From Pseudoprevotella muciniphila (lineage in GTDB: Bacteria > Bacteroidota > Bacteroidia > Bacteroidales > Bacteroidaceae), in assembly GCF_003265305.2 (NCBI RefSeq), contig NZ_CP033459.1, positions 1-64,000 on the forward strand: a DNA stretch of 64,000 bases. The letters run 5' to 3'. Below, in pieces: positions 41,105 through 48,837 of the stretch (positions are counted from its first letter, which is position 1; each line of letters opens with the position of its first letter). The position numbers and the translations under genes are program-made. The notes beneath the pieces were generated by a model. The model ran no database searches, was not told the DNA's origin, and worked only from the letters and a program-made list of their open reading frames with translations.

Positions 41105-41746
41105 ATGCCAACTGAAAAAAAATACGGTATTGTTTACCTTCTCACAAATCCCGTTATGCCAGGTTTGGTGAAAATTGGTATGACAGCACAAGAAGATATT
41201 GACAAGCGAATGAAAGAACTCTACACCACTGGTGTTCCAGTTCCTTTTGAATGTCAGTTTGCTTGCAAAGTCAAAACATCTGATTGTGCTAAAATTGAAA
41301 AAGCACTCCATACTGCTTTTTCTCCACAGCGTATAAATGCCAACAGGGAATTTTTTAAGATACAAGTTGAGCAAGCTAAAGCTATACTTGAACTTTTCCA
41401 TCATGAAGATGTAACGGAGAATGTTAGTGAAGAAATCCAAAATGACCTCACTGACGAAGATAAAGCAGCCAGTTCAAAGGCACAGACCAAGCGTCCACCG
41501 CTTAATTTCTATGAGATGGGGTTGCAGAAAGGTGATGTACTTATTTGGAAAGAAGATGCGTCAATTTCTGTTACAATCCTTTCAGAGCGTAAGGTGTGCT
41601 ATAAAGGCGAAGAAACATCTATTAGTGCGTTGTCTGCACAATTAAAAGGTTACAAAGTCAAACATATACAACCCACACCTCACTGGCTCTTCAACGACCG
41701 CCCGCTTAGTGAAATCTACGACGAAACATATCCGTTTGAAGAATAA
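41105..41746 (+). CDS. GIY-YIG nuclease-domain protein (T5orf172/MUG113 type)
   Basis: A 213-residue protein. Residues ~7-100 form a T5orf172-type GIY-YIG domain: YGIVYLLTNPVMPGLVKIGM at the start, a central ALHTAFSPQRINANREFF with the conserved Arg/His, and a terminal Glu/Phe segment. Residues ~145-205 are a separate small domain (GLQKGDVLIWKEDASISV) found after GIY-YIG domains in some mobile-element proteins. It probably cuts or nicks DNA. The gene is AT-richer than its neighbours and lies in the remnant-like gap. Confidence 0.75.
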   Translation: MPTEKKYGIVYLLTNPVMPGLVKIGMTAQEDIDKRMKELYTTGVPVPFECQFACKVKTSDCAKIEKALHTAFSPQRINANREFFKIQVEQAKAILELFHHEDVTENVSEEIQNDLTDEDKAASSKAQTKRPPLNFYEMGLQKGDVLIWKEDASISVTILSERKVCYKGEETSISALSAQLKGYKVKHIQPTPHWLFNDRPLSEIYDETYPFEE

Positions 41747-41825
41747 TTTGGGCGTACCCTGACGGGTCGGGCTAACGTAAACGGAGCTTGTAATCTCCGC
41801 CATTCGGCTAATATCCCTAACGCAT

Positions 41826-41855
41826 AGCGTGCTGCACATCGTGGCACGCTTTTTC
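41826..41855 (+). terminator. Intrinsic terminator
   Basis: AGCGTGC (41826-41832) pairs with GCACGCT (41844-41850), followed by a T-run. It would end the GIY-YIG transcript. The surrounding 41747-41997 contains short inverted GACGGGTC-like motifs and no gene. Confidence 0.7.
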
Positions 41856-41997
41856 TTTCTTTTCTAACCCCACCCAAATAAAGTTCCTTTGCCGTATCTT
41901 TTTCAATGAACCTTGCAGCGTATGTCAGCCCGCCGCGTAAGGTGCGGCGATGGCTGGGACGCAAAAAGCAAGGTGAGTTAAACAAACTTGATACACT

Positions 41998-42207
41998 ATG
42001 GCAAAGGAACTTTCTACTATTTTGACCGCTGCCGCCGAAGTGCGCGATGCTTCCGAACGCGGAGAGAACACCGCCACGCGCGTCGGCGGAGTACTGTGCG
42101 AATTGCTGGAATATCTGGCAGGGCTGATTGCTATGCGCCGCCTTGAAATCATTGAACTGACGGAGCGACTGAAAGGCAGCTCGGACTACTCGCTGGGCTT
42201 TTCTTGA
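41998..42207 (+). CDS. Small phage-derived hypothetical protein
   Basis: A 69-residue protein (TILTAAAEVRDASERGENTA, then TRVGGVLCELLEYLAGLIAM). The ENTATRVGG pattern is typical of short N-terminal modules of tail or fiber proteins in Bacteroidales prophages. It stands alone, so it may be a remnant or a fused fiber's leftover start. It is convergent with the DUF3078 gene. Confidence 0.5.
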   Translation: MAKELSTILTAAAEVRDASERGENTATRVGGVLCELLEYLAGLIAMRRLEIIELTERLKGSSDYSLGFS

Positions 42208-42223
42208 TTTTCACAAGAAGGTA

Positions 42224-43708
42224 TTAGAATGACATACCAAAACCTAATGAAATATATTCCTTGAACTGTGTGTACGACTTGCCTTCCTTGCGCTTCACAC
42301 TGTCGTCGAATCGGGGATAAAGAAACAATTCCGTTGACAAGAAATCGTTGATTTTGAATAGAAAGGTGTTTTCCCATTCAACTTTGGCAAAGGTGTAGTC
42401 TGTGAAAAAGTATAATCGCGATTTCCACGTTACATTCTTGATAGGTTGCCAAGTTGCATTCGCCGTTATTGTAGAACCGAAAGTGGATTTGTGATGCTTA
42501 CCTTCGTCTAAACCATTACTCGTGATGAGTTTTTCTCTGCCAACGTATTTCAGGCTGTGAGCAAAAGGCGAGAGTGTAGCACTGACATTAAACTTTTTGT
42601 TCTTAGATGTGAACTTATAATCCATACCAATAGATGCCACATTCTCAAAGGGCGACATAAAGTCGCTGTAAACATAGCGGTTGTTGCTCCTAAAACCCCT
42701 GTAGAATTGAGTCCAACTCTGCAACATGAAAGTGTAGTACCAATGTTTGGTGGCTTTAATGCCAAGTTTGTTAGTCATGCGCAGAAGGTCGCTATTCGTT
42801 TTGTATTTATGAATAGTGTCGGAACGCGAAGAATAGAAGCCCAGTTTCATCTCTAACTTGTTCGAGAACGTTATTTTGCGCTTGTTGTCGTAGTTGGCTT
42901 CGAGAGTCGCTGAACCGAGTAGCGAGTTGTTGCTCTCACCGCCTTGATACCAGTTGCTCGATATGTAGTTCTGCATGAAGCGCAGGCTCACATCAGCCTT
43001 GAATGTCCAGAAATTAGGCCGAAACGTCGTTACTTCCCAGTCGGGCTTGATGACAACCGGATCTTTTGTGAGTTTCGGCTTGTCCACCTTTTCCGACAGT
43101 TTCGTAATGGGTATTACTTCCGTTTCCAGATCCTTTCTGATACCTCCGCCTTCCTCCGGTGCCAGACCGGTTGTTTCTATGAGATATGGCCGCTTGCCAT
43201 AGATGTTGACAAGGGCGAGGTCGGTCAGACGCACCCTTTCATAGTTGGCATTCCATTCACTGTTGCTTTCCTTGAACTTCGGGCTGCCGATGATGCGGCG
43301 CAACGAACCCTTGTAGAGGGTGGGAGAGGAGAATAGGTTGATGTAATAGGGGTTGGAGAGCAAATCATCGCCTGTATATTCCCATTCGTGGTATTCGTCT
43401 TTCAGAGAGTCAAGTCGTGCAGAATATCTGTGGGCGATGCCGTCGAATGCTATCTTGTTCTTTTGGGGTATAACCGTGTCTTTAACGGCGGAAATTATGC
43501 TGTCAGGAATAGCGGTAGAGTCAGGAGCCGCAGTGGAGTCCTCCGTTATCGCTGCAATGCTGTCGAGCACTTCTGCAACATCTGTTTTGCCCCGCGCTGT
43601 ACTGCCGCTTTCTGTTACAACCTGCCCGAATAAAGCGGCAGGAAGCAAAAAGAGAAACTGCACACAAACCCTTCTGTATATTCTCAAATAATGTTCCGAC
43701 ATAACCAT
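42224..43708 (-). CDS. DUF3078 outer-membrane protein
   Basis: A 494-residue protein from MVMSEHYL; the first ATG at 43726 lies inside the predicted -7 box (TATATTTG, 43731-43724), so it is not used. An N-terminal signal (VCVQFLFLLPAALFGQ) precedes a Thr/Ser-rich linker and a C-terminal ~230-residue DUF3078 domain with alternating beta-strand pattern and a terminal Phe (LGFGMSF), as in outer-membrane barrels. Substrate is unknown; the family is confined mostly to Bacteroidetes. Confidence 0.85.
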   Translation of the reverse strand: MVMSEHYLRIYRRVCVQFLFLLPAALFGQVVTESGSTARGKTDVAEVLDSIAAITEDSTAAPDSTAIPDSIISAVKDTVIPQKNKIAFDGIAHRYSARLDSLKDEYHEWEYTGDDLLSNPYYINLFSSPTLYKGSLRRIIGSPKFKESNSEWNANYERVRLTDLALVNIYGKRPYLIETTGLAPEEGGGIRKDLETEVIPITKLSEKVDKPKLTKDPVVIKPDWEVTTFRPNFWTFKADVSLRFMQNYISSNWYQGGESNNSLLGSATLEANYDNKRKITFSNKLEMKLGFYSSRSDTIHKYKTNSDLLRMTNKLGIKATKHWYYTFMLQSWTQFYRGFRSNNRYVYSDFMSPFENVASIGMDYKFTSKNKKFNVSATLSPFAHSLKYVGREKLITSNGLDEGKHHKSTFGSTITANATWQPIKNVTWKSRLYFFTDYTFAKVEWENTFLFKINDFLSTELFLYPRFDDSVKRKEGKSYTQFKEYISLGFGMSF

Positions 43709-43794
43709 TCTCCTAATCTGCTGCAAATATACTACAAAATGATTATATTAAAAAACCGAGGCAAAATCCTCTGTAATAATAAAAATAAATGTGC

Positions 43795-43802
43795 TAATTT
43801 TG
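43795..43802 (+). promoter_or_regulatory. -7 box of mutS2 promoter
   Basis: TAATTTTG matches the consensus and lies 8 bp before the ATG at 43811, so the transcript would be nearly leaderless from that start; the ATG at 43823 (MIYPENFEKK) leaves a longer leader and may be the real one. Confidence 0.5.
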
Positions 43803-43810
43803 CAGATTGA

Positions 43811-46351
43811 ATGGAAAAGGGCATGATTTATCCTGAGAATTTTGAAAAAAAGATAGGCTTCACGGAGGTGCGTCGTTTGCTCAAGGGGCGCTGCTTGAGT
43901 ACGCTCGGTACGGAGTGGGTCGATAATCAAGTAACGTTCCGCAGTAAATATGCTGATGTGATGCAGGCACTCGGACTCGTTGAGGAGTTGAGGCGCTTTG
44001 CCATGCTCTATGAAGATGCCTACGAAGCCAATTTTTTCGATGTAAGGGAATCTGTGCTGCACATACGCCCTGATCGGACATACATGGAGGAGATTAATCT
44101 CTTCAACCTGAAGCGTTCGCTCCATACGGTTGACCAACTGACATCGCTTTTCAAGCGACAGAGTGCAGACGATGGTGAAGAACATGCACCATTTACGCAC
44201 TTGATGGCTTTGGCAGAAAGTGTGGGCAGTTTTGAAGATGTAGTGAACCGTATAGACGAGGTGCTCAACAAATACGGACGCATTAAGGATACGGCATCTC
44301 CTAAGTTGCTCACAGTGCGCCACAGCATAGAACAGACCACTCGCAACATCAGCCACAGCCTGCGCAACATCATTCAGGAAGCGCAGAATGCCGGATACAT
44401 AGACCGCGACGTAACACCCACATTGCGCGACGGTCGACTCGTAATTCCAGTAACGACAAGTGCCAAGCGAAAGATAAAGGGTATCGTGCACGATGAGAGT
44501 GCTACAGGCAAGACCGTATTCATCGAACCTACAGCCGTAGTGGAGGCGAACAACAGAATACGCCAACTTGAGAGTGAAGAGAAACGAGAAATCATACGCA
44601 TACTTCAGGAACTTAGTGACATGGTACGCCCACGTATTCCCGACATCATGGGAGCAATGAAGTTCCTTGCCCATATTGACTATCTTCACGCCGTAGCCAG
44701 CATAGCCGACTCGTGGAATGCCATTGTGCCAAACGTGGAGAACCGTCCGCAGATACACTGGTTGGAAGCCGTACACCCGCTACTTCAGAAGAGCCTTATG
44801 CAACATGGCTCAAAGATGGTGCCGCTCGATATAAAGATGCCCGAAAAGGCAAAAATCATCATCATCAGCGGACCAAACGCAGGTGGTAAGTCAGTCTGCC
44901 TGAAGACCGTGGGGCTCTTGCAGTACATGCTTCAGTGCGGTTTACCCGTACCAGTGAACGAACGCTCGAAGATGGGCGTTTTCAGCAGTATGTTCATCGA
45001 TATAGGAGACGAACAGAGTCTGGAAGACGACTTGAGTACCTATTCCAGCCATCTGCTCAACATGAAGCAGATGATGAAACACACAAACAATCATTCTCTG
45101 CTTCTGATTGATGAATTCGGGTCAGGAACAGAGCCACAGATAGGTGGCGCACTCGCAGAAGCCATACTTCACCGGTTTGTGGCAAGCCATACTTACGGCA
45201 TCATAACGACCCACTATCAGAACCTGAAACGCGTGGCAGAGAATTACCCCACTGTGGTGAATGGCGCCATGCTCTACGACCGCGGCGAGATGCAACCCCT
45301 CTTCCGTATGCAGGTGGGCAATCCCGGCAGTTCGTTTGCCATAGAAATAGCACGGAAAATCGGCATACCCGAAGATGTTATAGCAGAGGCCACCGATATG
45401 GTAGGTGAAAACTATATCCTCTCCGACAAATATCTGCAAGACATCGTGCGCGACAAGATGTATTGGGAGAAGAAGCGAAAGAATGTGCACAAACAGGAAA
45501 AACAACTCGAGGACGCCTTGAGCCGCTATGATGCGGAGATGGAAAAACTCAACAATGAGCGCAAAACCGTGTTGGTCAATGCCCGCGAAGAAGCCAGGCA
45601 ACTGCTCTCCCAGACTAATGCCAAGATAGAAAACACCATCCGTAGCATACGCGAGGCGCAGGCAGAGAAAGAACGTACACGCGAGGCACGCCAGGAATTG
45701 CAATCGTTCAAGGACGAAGTGGAACAGGCTGAAAACAGAGAGGATGATGCTATAGCCAGAAAAATAGCCAAAATACAGCGAAGGCAGGAGCGAAGAAAAA
45801 ATAAGGAGAACAAAAAAGGTGATGCTACAGCCCAACTTTCTGCGACAAGTTCTAACGGCACTCAGCCACGTGATACTGCAGGAAAAATCAGTGTTGGCAG
45901 TACGGTGCGCATAAAAGGGCAGACCACGTTGGGCAAGGTGGAGGCTATCCTTGGCAAACAAGCACGTGTGCTCTTTGGCATGATGTACACCAACGTGCCG
46001 ATAAGTCGCTTGCAACCTGCCGAAAAGCCTAAAGAAGACACTATATCGAAAGTTGCCACTTTCCTCTCTAAGGAGACGCGCGATGCCATGTATGAAAAGA
46101 AACTGCATTTCAAACCCGAAATCGACCTTCGCGGCATGCGTGCAGACGAGGCGGTGAATGAGGTGGCGCATTTTCTCGACGATGCCATACAACTGGAATA
46201 TCCGCAGGTGCGCATACTGCATGGCACAGGCACCGGTGCTCTCCGTCAAGCCATTCGCCAATATGTCAGTTCGGTACGTGGCGTAAAGAGTTACCACGAT
46301 GAACATGTGCAATTCGGTGGCGCAGGTATAACAGTAGTGGAATTGGCATAA
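43811..46351 (+). CDS. mutS2: Endonuclease MutS2
   Basis: An 846-residue MutS2 protein, involved in limiting recombination and in collided-ribosome rescue in bacteria studied. It lacks the MutS mismatch-recognition domain. Visible are the core and clamp helices (~20-300), Walker A SGPNAGGKS (~352-361), Walker B LLIDEFGSGTEP, the long coiled coil ~520-670 and the Smr nuclease domain at the C-terminus (DLRGMRADEAVNEV, then ILHGTGTGALR). It is followed 20 bp later by rnz. Confidence 0.93.
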   Translation: MEKGMIYPENFEKKIGFTEVRRLLKGRCLSTLGTEWVDNQVTFRSKYADVMQALGLVEELRRFAMLYEDAYEANFFDVRESVLHIRPDRTYMEEINLFNLKRSLHTVDQLTSLFKRQSADDGEEHAPFTHLMALAESVGSFEDVVNRIDEVLNKYGRIKDTASPKLLTVRHSIEQTTRNISHSLRNIIQEAQNAGYIDRDVTPTLRDGRLVIPVTTSAKRKIKGIVHDESATGKTVFIEPTAVVEANNRIRQLESEEKREIIRILQELSDMVRPRIPDIMGAMKFLAHIDYLHAVASIADSWNAIVPNVENRPQIHWLEAVHPLLQKSLMQHGSKMVPLDIKMPEKAKIIIISGPNAGGKSVCLKTVGLLQYMLQCGLPVPVNERSKMGVFSSMFIDIGDEQSLEDDLSTYSSHLLNMKQMMKHTNNHSLLLIDEFGSGTEPQIGGALAEAILHRFVASHTYGIITTHYQNLKRVAENYPTVVNGAMLYDRGEMQPLFRMQVGNPGSSFAIEIARKIGIPEDVIAEATDMVGENYILSDKYLQDIVRDKMYWEKKRKNVHKQEKQLEDALSRYDAEMEKLNNERKTVLVNAREEARQLLSQTNAKIENTIRSIREAQAEKERTREARQELQSFKDEVEQAENREDDAIARKIAKIQRRQERRKNKENKKGDATAQLSATSSNGTQPRDTAGKISVGSTVRIKGQTTLGKVEAILGKQARVLFGMMYTNVPISRLQPAEKPKEDTISKVATFLSKETRDAMYEKKLHFKPEIDLRGMRADEAVNEVAHFLDDAIQLEYPQVRILHGTGTGALRQAIRQYVSSVRGVKSYHDEHVQFGGAGITVVELA

Positions 46352-46370
46352 TAATACATAGAGTCCACTT

Positions 46371-47285
46371 ATGGAAAAATTTGAAGTCAATATACTTGGT
46401 TGCGGCAGTGCATTGCCTACTCTGCAACATTTTCCATCTTCGCAAGTGGTCAATATCCGCGAAAAACTCTTTATGATAGACTGCGGAGAGGGTACACAGA
46501 TGCAACTCAGAAAATCACGCCTCAAATTCTCCAAACTGAACCACATTTTCATATCCCATCTCCACGGCGACCATTGCTTTGGTCTGATGGGGCTTATCTC
46601 GACCTTTGGACTTATAGCAAGGACTGCCACCCTTCACGTCCATGCCTTCGCAGATTTTGAACCTATCCTTAGGTCGCAGTTGGATTTTTTCTGCAAGCAC
46701 CTCTCATTCAAGGTGGAATTTCATGCTATACCTATAAATACTGTAGAGCAAATCTATGAGGATAAGTCGATGACAGTAACCGCTTTTCCCGTTAATCACC
46801 GGATACCCTGTGTGGGATTTATCTTCCGCGAAAAGCCCGGACTGGCGCATATACGCAAAGACATGATGGATTTTCTTAATATCAACGGACCTGTTATCTA
46901 TGACATCAAGCAAGGCGCTGGCTGGACTACACCTGATGGAAAATACTATTCACACGAGCAACTCACGACACCTGGTGATGTACCGCGTACTTACGTTTAT
47001 TGTTCCGACACTAAGCCTGTTCCGGAGAATGCCGGACTTTTCCAGGGTGCTGATATGCTCTACCATGAAGCCACTTTTGCTGACTGCGATGCTGCAAGAG
47101 CGAGCGAAACTTTCCATTCCACTGCCGCACAAGCCGCAGAAATGGCAAAACTTGCCAATGCAAAACGACTTGTAATAGGGCACTTCTCTGCAAGATATCT
47201 TGACGAACAAATACTCCTTGATGAAGCCGCTTCAATCTTCCCCAATACTATTTTAGCCGCAGAAAACCTCTGTCTGCAATTATAG
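46371..47285 (+). CDS. rnz: Ribonuclease Z
   Basis: A 304-residue metallo-beta-lactamase-fold tRNase Z that trims tRNA 3' trailers. It has the start ILGCGSALPT, the zinc motif SHLHGDHCFGL (~62-72), FPVNHRIPCVGF, and the later ligands in YCSDTKP and IGHFSARY. Length and motif order match bacterial RNase Z. It lies directly after mutS2 and ends before a strong terminator. Confidence 0.93.
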   Translation: MEKFEVNILGCGSALPTLQHFPSSQVVNIREKLFMIDCGEGTQMQLRKSRLKFSKLNHIFISHLHGDHCFGLMGLISTFGLIARTATLHVHAFADFEPILRSQLDFFCKHLSFKVEFHAIPINTVEQIYEDKSMTVTAFPVNHRIPCVGFIFREKPGLAHIRKDMMDFLNINGPVIYDIKQGAGWTTPDGKYYSHEQLTTPGDVPRTYVYCSDTKPVPENAGLFQGADMLYHEATFADCDAARASETFHSTAAQAAEMAKLANAKRLVIGHFSARYLDEQILLDEAASIFPNTILAAENLCLQL

Positions 47286-47316
47286 TATCCGTCGATTTCT
47301 TTATAATAAACAATAT

Positions 47317-47351
47317 GAACCCCAATCAGTCATTAGTGCCGATTGGGGTTC
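47317..47351. terminator. Bidirectional terminator
   Basis: A perfect 11-bp stem GAACCCCAATC/GATTGGGGTTC with a 13-nt loop lies between converging rnz and the gene at 47360. Confidence 0.8.
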
Positions 47352-47359
47352 AATATGCT

Positions 47360-47563
47360 TTATTTGTGCCTGTTGGCACGGGCTCGTCGGATATCGGCTT
47401 TCTTCTTCGCCGATGCCGAACCATGTGCACCTGTGATGTATGCTTTCTTCTTTGCCTTTGTCTTCACCTTGTTGCCTGACTCCTTTGGTTTCTTAGGCGC
47501 ACCCTTGAAAACTATGCCGCTGTGAATAGCCTGATTGATTTCCTGTTCGTTAGCCTTCCGCAT
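47360..47563 (-). CDS. Small Lys-rich hypothetical protein
   Basis: A 67-residue highly basic protein (KGAPKKPKESGNKVKTKAKK in the middle, ending KKADIRRARANRHK). It looks like a small nucleic-acid-binding or ribosome-associated protein and is of a type common in Prevotella; no named family. It follows the AICAR transformylase gene by ~45 bp in reverse orientation order and ends at a bidirectional terminator. Confidence 0.65.
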   Translation of the reverse strand: MRKANEQEINQAIHSGIVFKGAPKKPKESGNKVKTKAKKKAYITGAHGSASAKKKADIRRARANRHK

Positions 47564-47607
47564 ATCTAATTAGATTTTAACGACTTTCAACTTTCAACTA
47601 TCAACTA

Positions 47608-48789
47608 TCAATGGTGGAACAAGCGAATACCGATGAACGACATGGCGATGCCATATTTATTGCATGTATCTATGACGTGGTCATCGCGTACACTTCCACC
47701 GGCTTGTGCCACGTATGCCACACCGCTCTTGTGTGCGCGTTCTATGTTGTCGCCGAAGGGGAAGAATGCATCGCTGCCGAGTGAAACGCCCGTGTTCTTT
47801 GCTATCCATGCTTTCTTTTCTTCCGCAGTGAGCACTTCGGGCTTTTCAGTAAAGAACTGTTGCCATGCACCATCAGTGAGCACATCGTCGTGGTCTTCTG
47901 AGATGTAGATGTCGATAGTGTTGTCGCGGTCGGCACGACGTATGTTCTCTATAAAGGGCAGGTTCATAACTTTGGGGTGCTGCCGCAGCCACCAGATGTC
48001 CGCCTTATTGCCTGCCAGACGTGTGCAGTGGATGCGGCTCTGCTGACCGGCACCAATGCCTATGGCTTGTCCGTCCTTGACGTAGCAGACGCTGTTGCTT
48101 TGTGTGTATTTCAGCGTGATGAGCGCAATGCGCAGGTCGCGTTTGGCTGCTTCAGGCAAATCCTTGTTGTCTGTGGGCATGTTGTCGAAAAGGTCGTCGC
48201 GCGTGAGGTCTATTTCGTTGCGTCCTTGTGTGAAAGTGATGCCAAACACCTGCTTGGTCTCGACAGGATCGGGTACATACGCAGGGTCAATCCTGATGAT
48301 GTTGTAAGTGCCTTTGCGCTTGGCACGGAGAATGTCGAGTGCTTCTTCTGTGAAGTCGGGTGCTATGACGCCATCGCTCACTTCGCGCTTGATAAGTAAA
48401 GCCGTGGCTTTGTCGCAGGTGTCGCTCAGTGCTATGAAGTCGCCGTAGGACGACATGCGGTCGGCACCGCGTGCACGAGCGTATGCCAAGGCGATGGGCG
48501 AAAGTGGCTCTGCGATGTCATCTACGAAATATATTTTCTTCAATGTGTCGCTCATGGGAGTACCCACAGCAGCACCTGCGGGCGATACGTGTTTGAACGA
48601 TGCGGCAGCAGGCAGACCCGTAGCTGCTTTGAGTTCCTTGACGAGTTGCCAGCCATTCAGGGCATCAAGAAAATTGATGTAACCCGGACGACCGCCCAGC
48701 ACTGTAACAGGCAGTTCGCCGTTCGCGATACTTATACTTGCAGGTTTCTGGTTGGGATTGCAACCATACTTCAGTTCCAGTTCTTTCAT
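47608..48789 (-). CDS. AICAR formyltransferase (PurH-like, no cyclohydrolase domain)
   Basis: A 393-residue protein matching the C-terminal transformylase part of PurH, which formylates AICAR with 10-formyl-THF in purine synthesis. Motifs: LELKYGCNPNQKPA at the start, SFKHVSPAGAAVG with the catalytic Lys-His (residues ~66-67), GIGAGQQSRIHCTRLAG and SLGSDAFFPFGDNI. The N-terminal IMP cyclohydrolase (MGS-like) domain is absent, so IMP closure must be done by another enzyme, perhaps a separate full PurH elsewhere. Confidence 0.9.
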   Translation of the reverse strand: MKELELKYGCNPNQKPASISIANGELPVTVLGGRPGYINFLDALNGWQLVKELKAATGLPAAASFKHVSPAGAAVGTPMSDTLKKIYFVDDIAEPLSPIALAYARARGADRMSSYGDFIALSDTCDKATALLIKREVSDGVIAPDFTEEALDILRAKRKGTYNIIRIDPAYVPDPVETKQVFGITFTQGRNEIDLTRDDLFDNMPTDNKDLPEAAKRDLRIALITLKYTQSNSVCYVKDGQAIGIGAGQQSRIHCTRLAGNKADIWWLRQHPKVMNLPFIENIRRADRDNTIDIYISEDHDDVLTDGAWQQFFTEKPEVLTAEEKKAWIAKNTGVSLGSDAFFPFGDNIERAHKSGVAYVAQAGGSVRDDHVIDTCNKYGIAMSFIGIRLFHH

Positions 48790-48837
48790 GTTTTATGATA
48801 GTGTTATTTGTTAAAATCGTTATTGTTCGGGCAGTTT

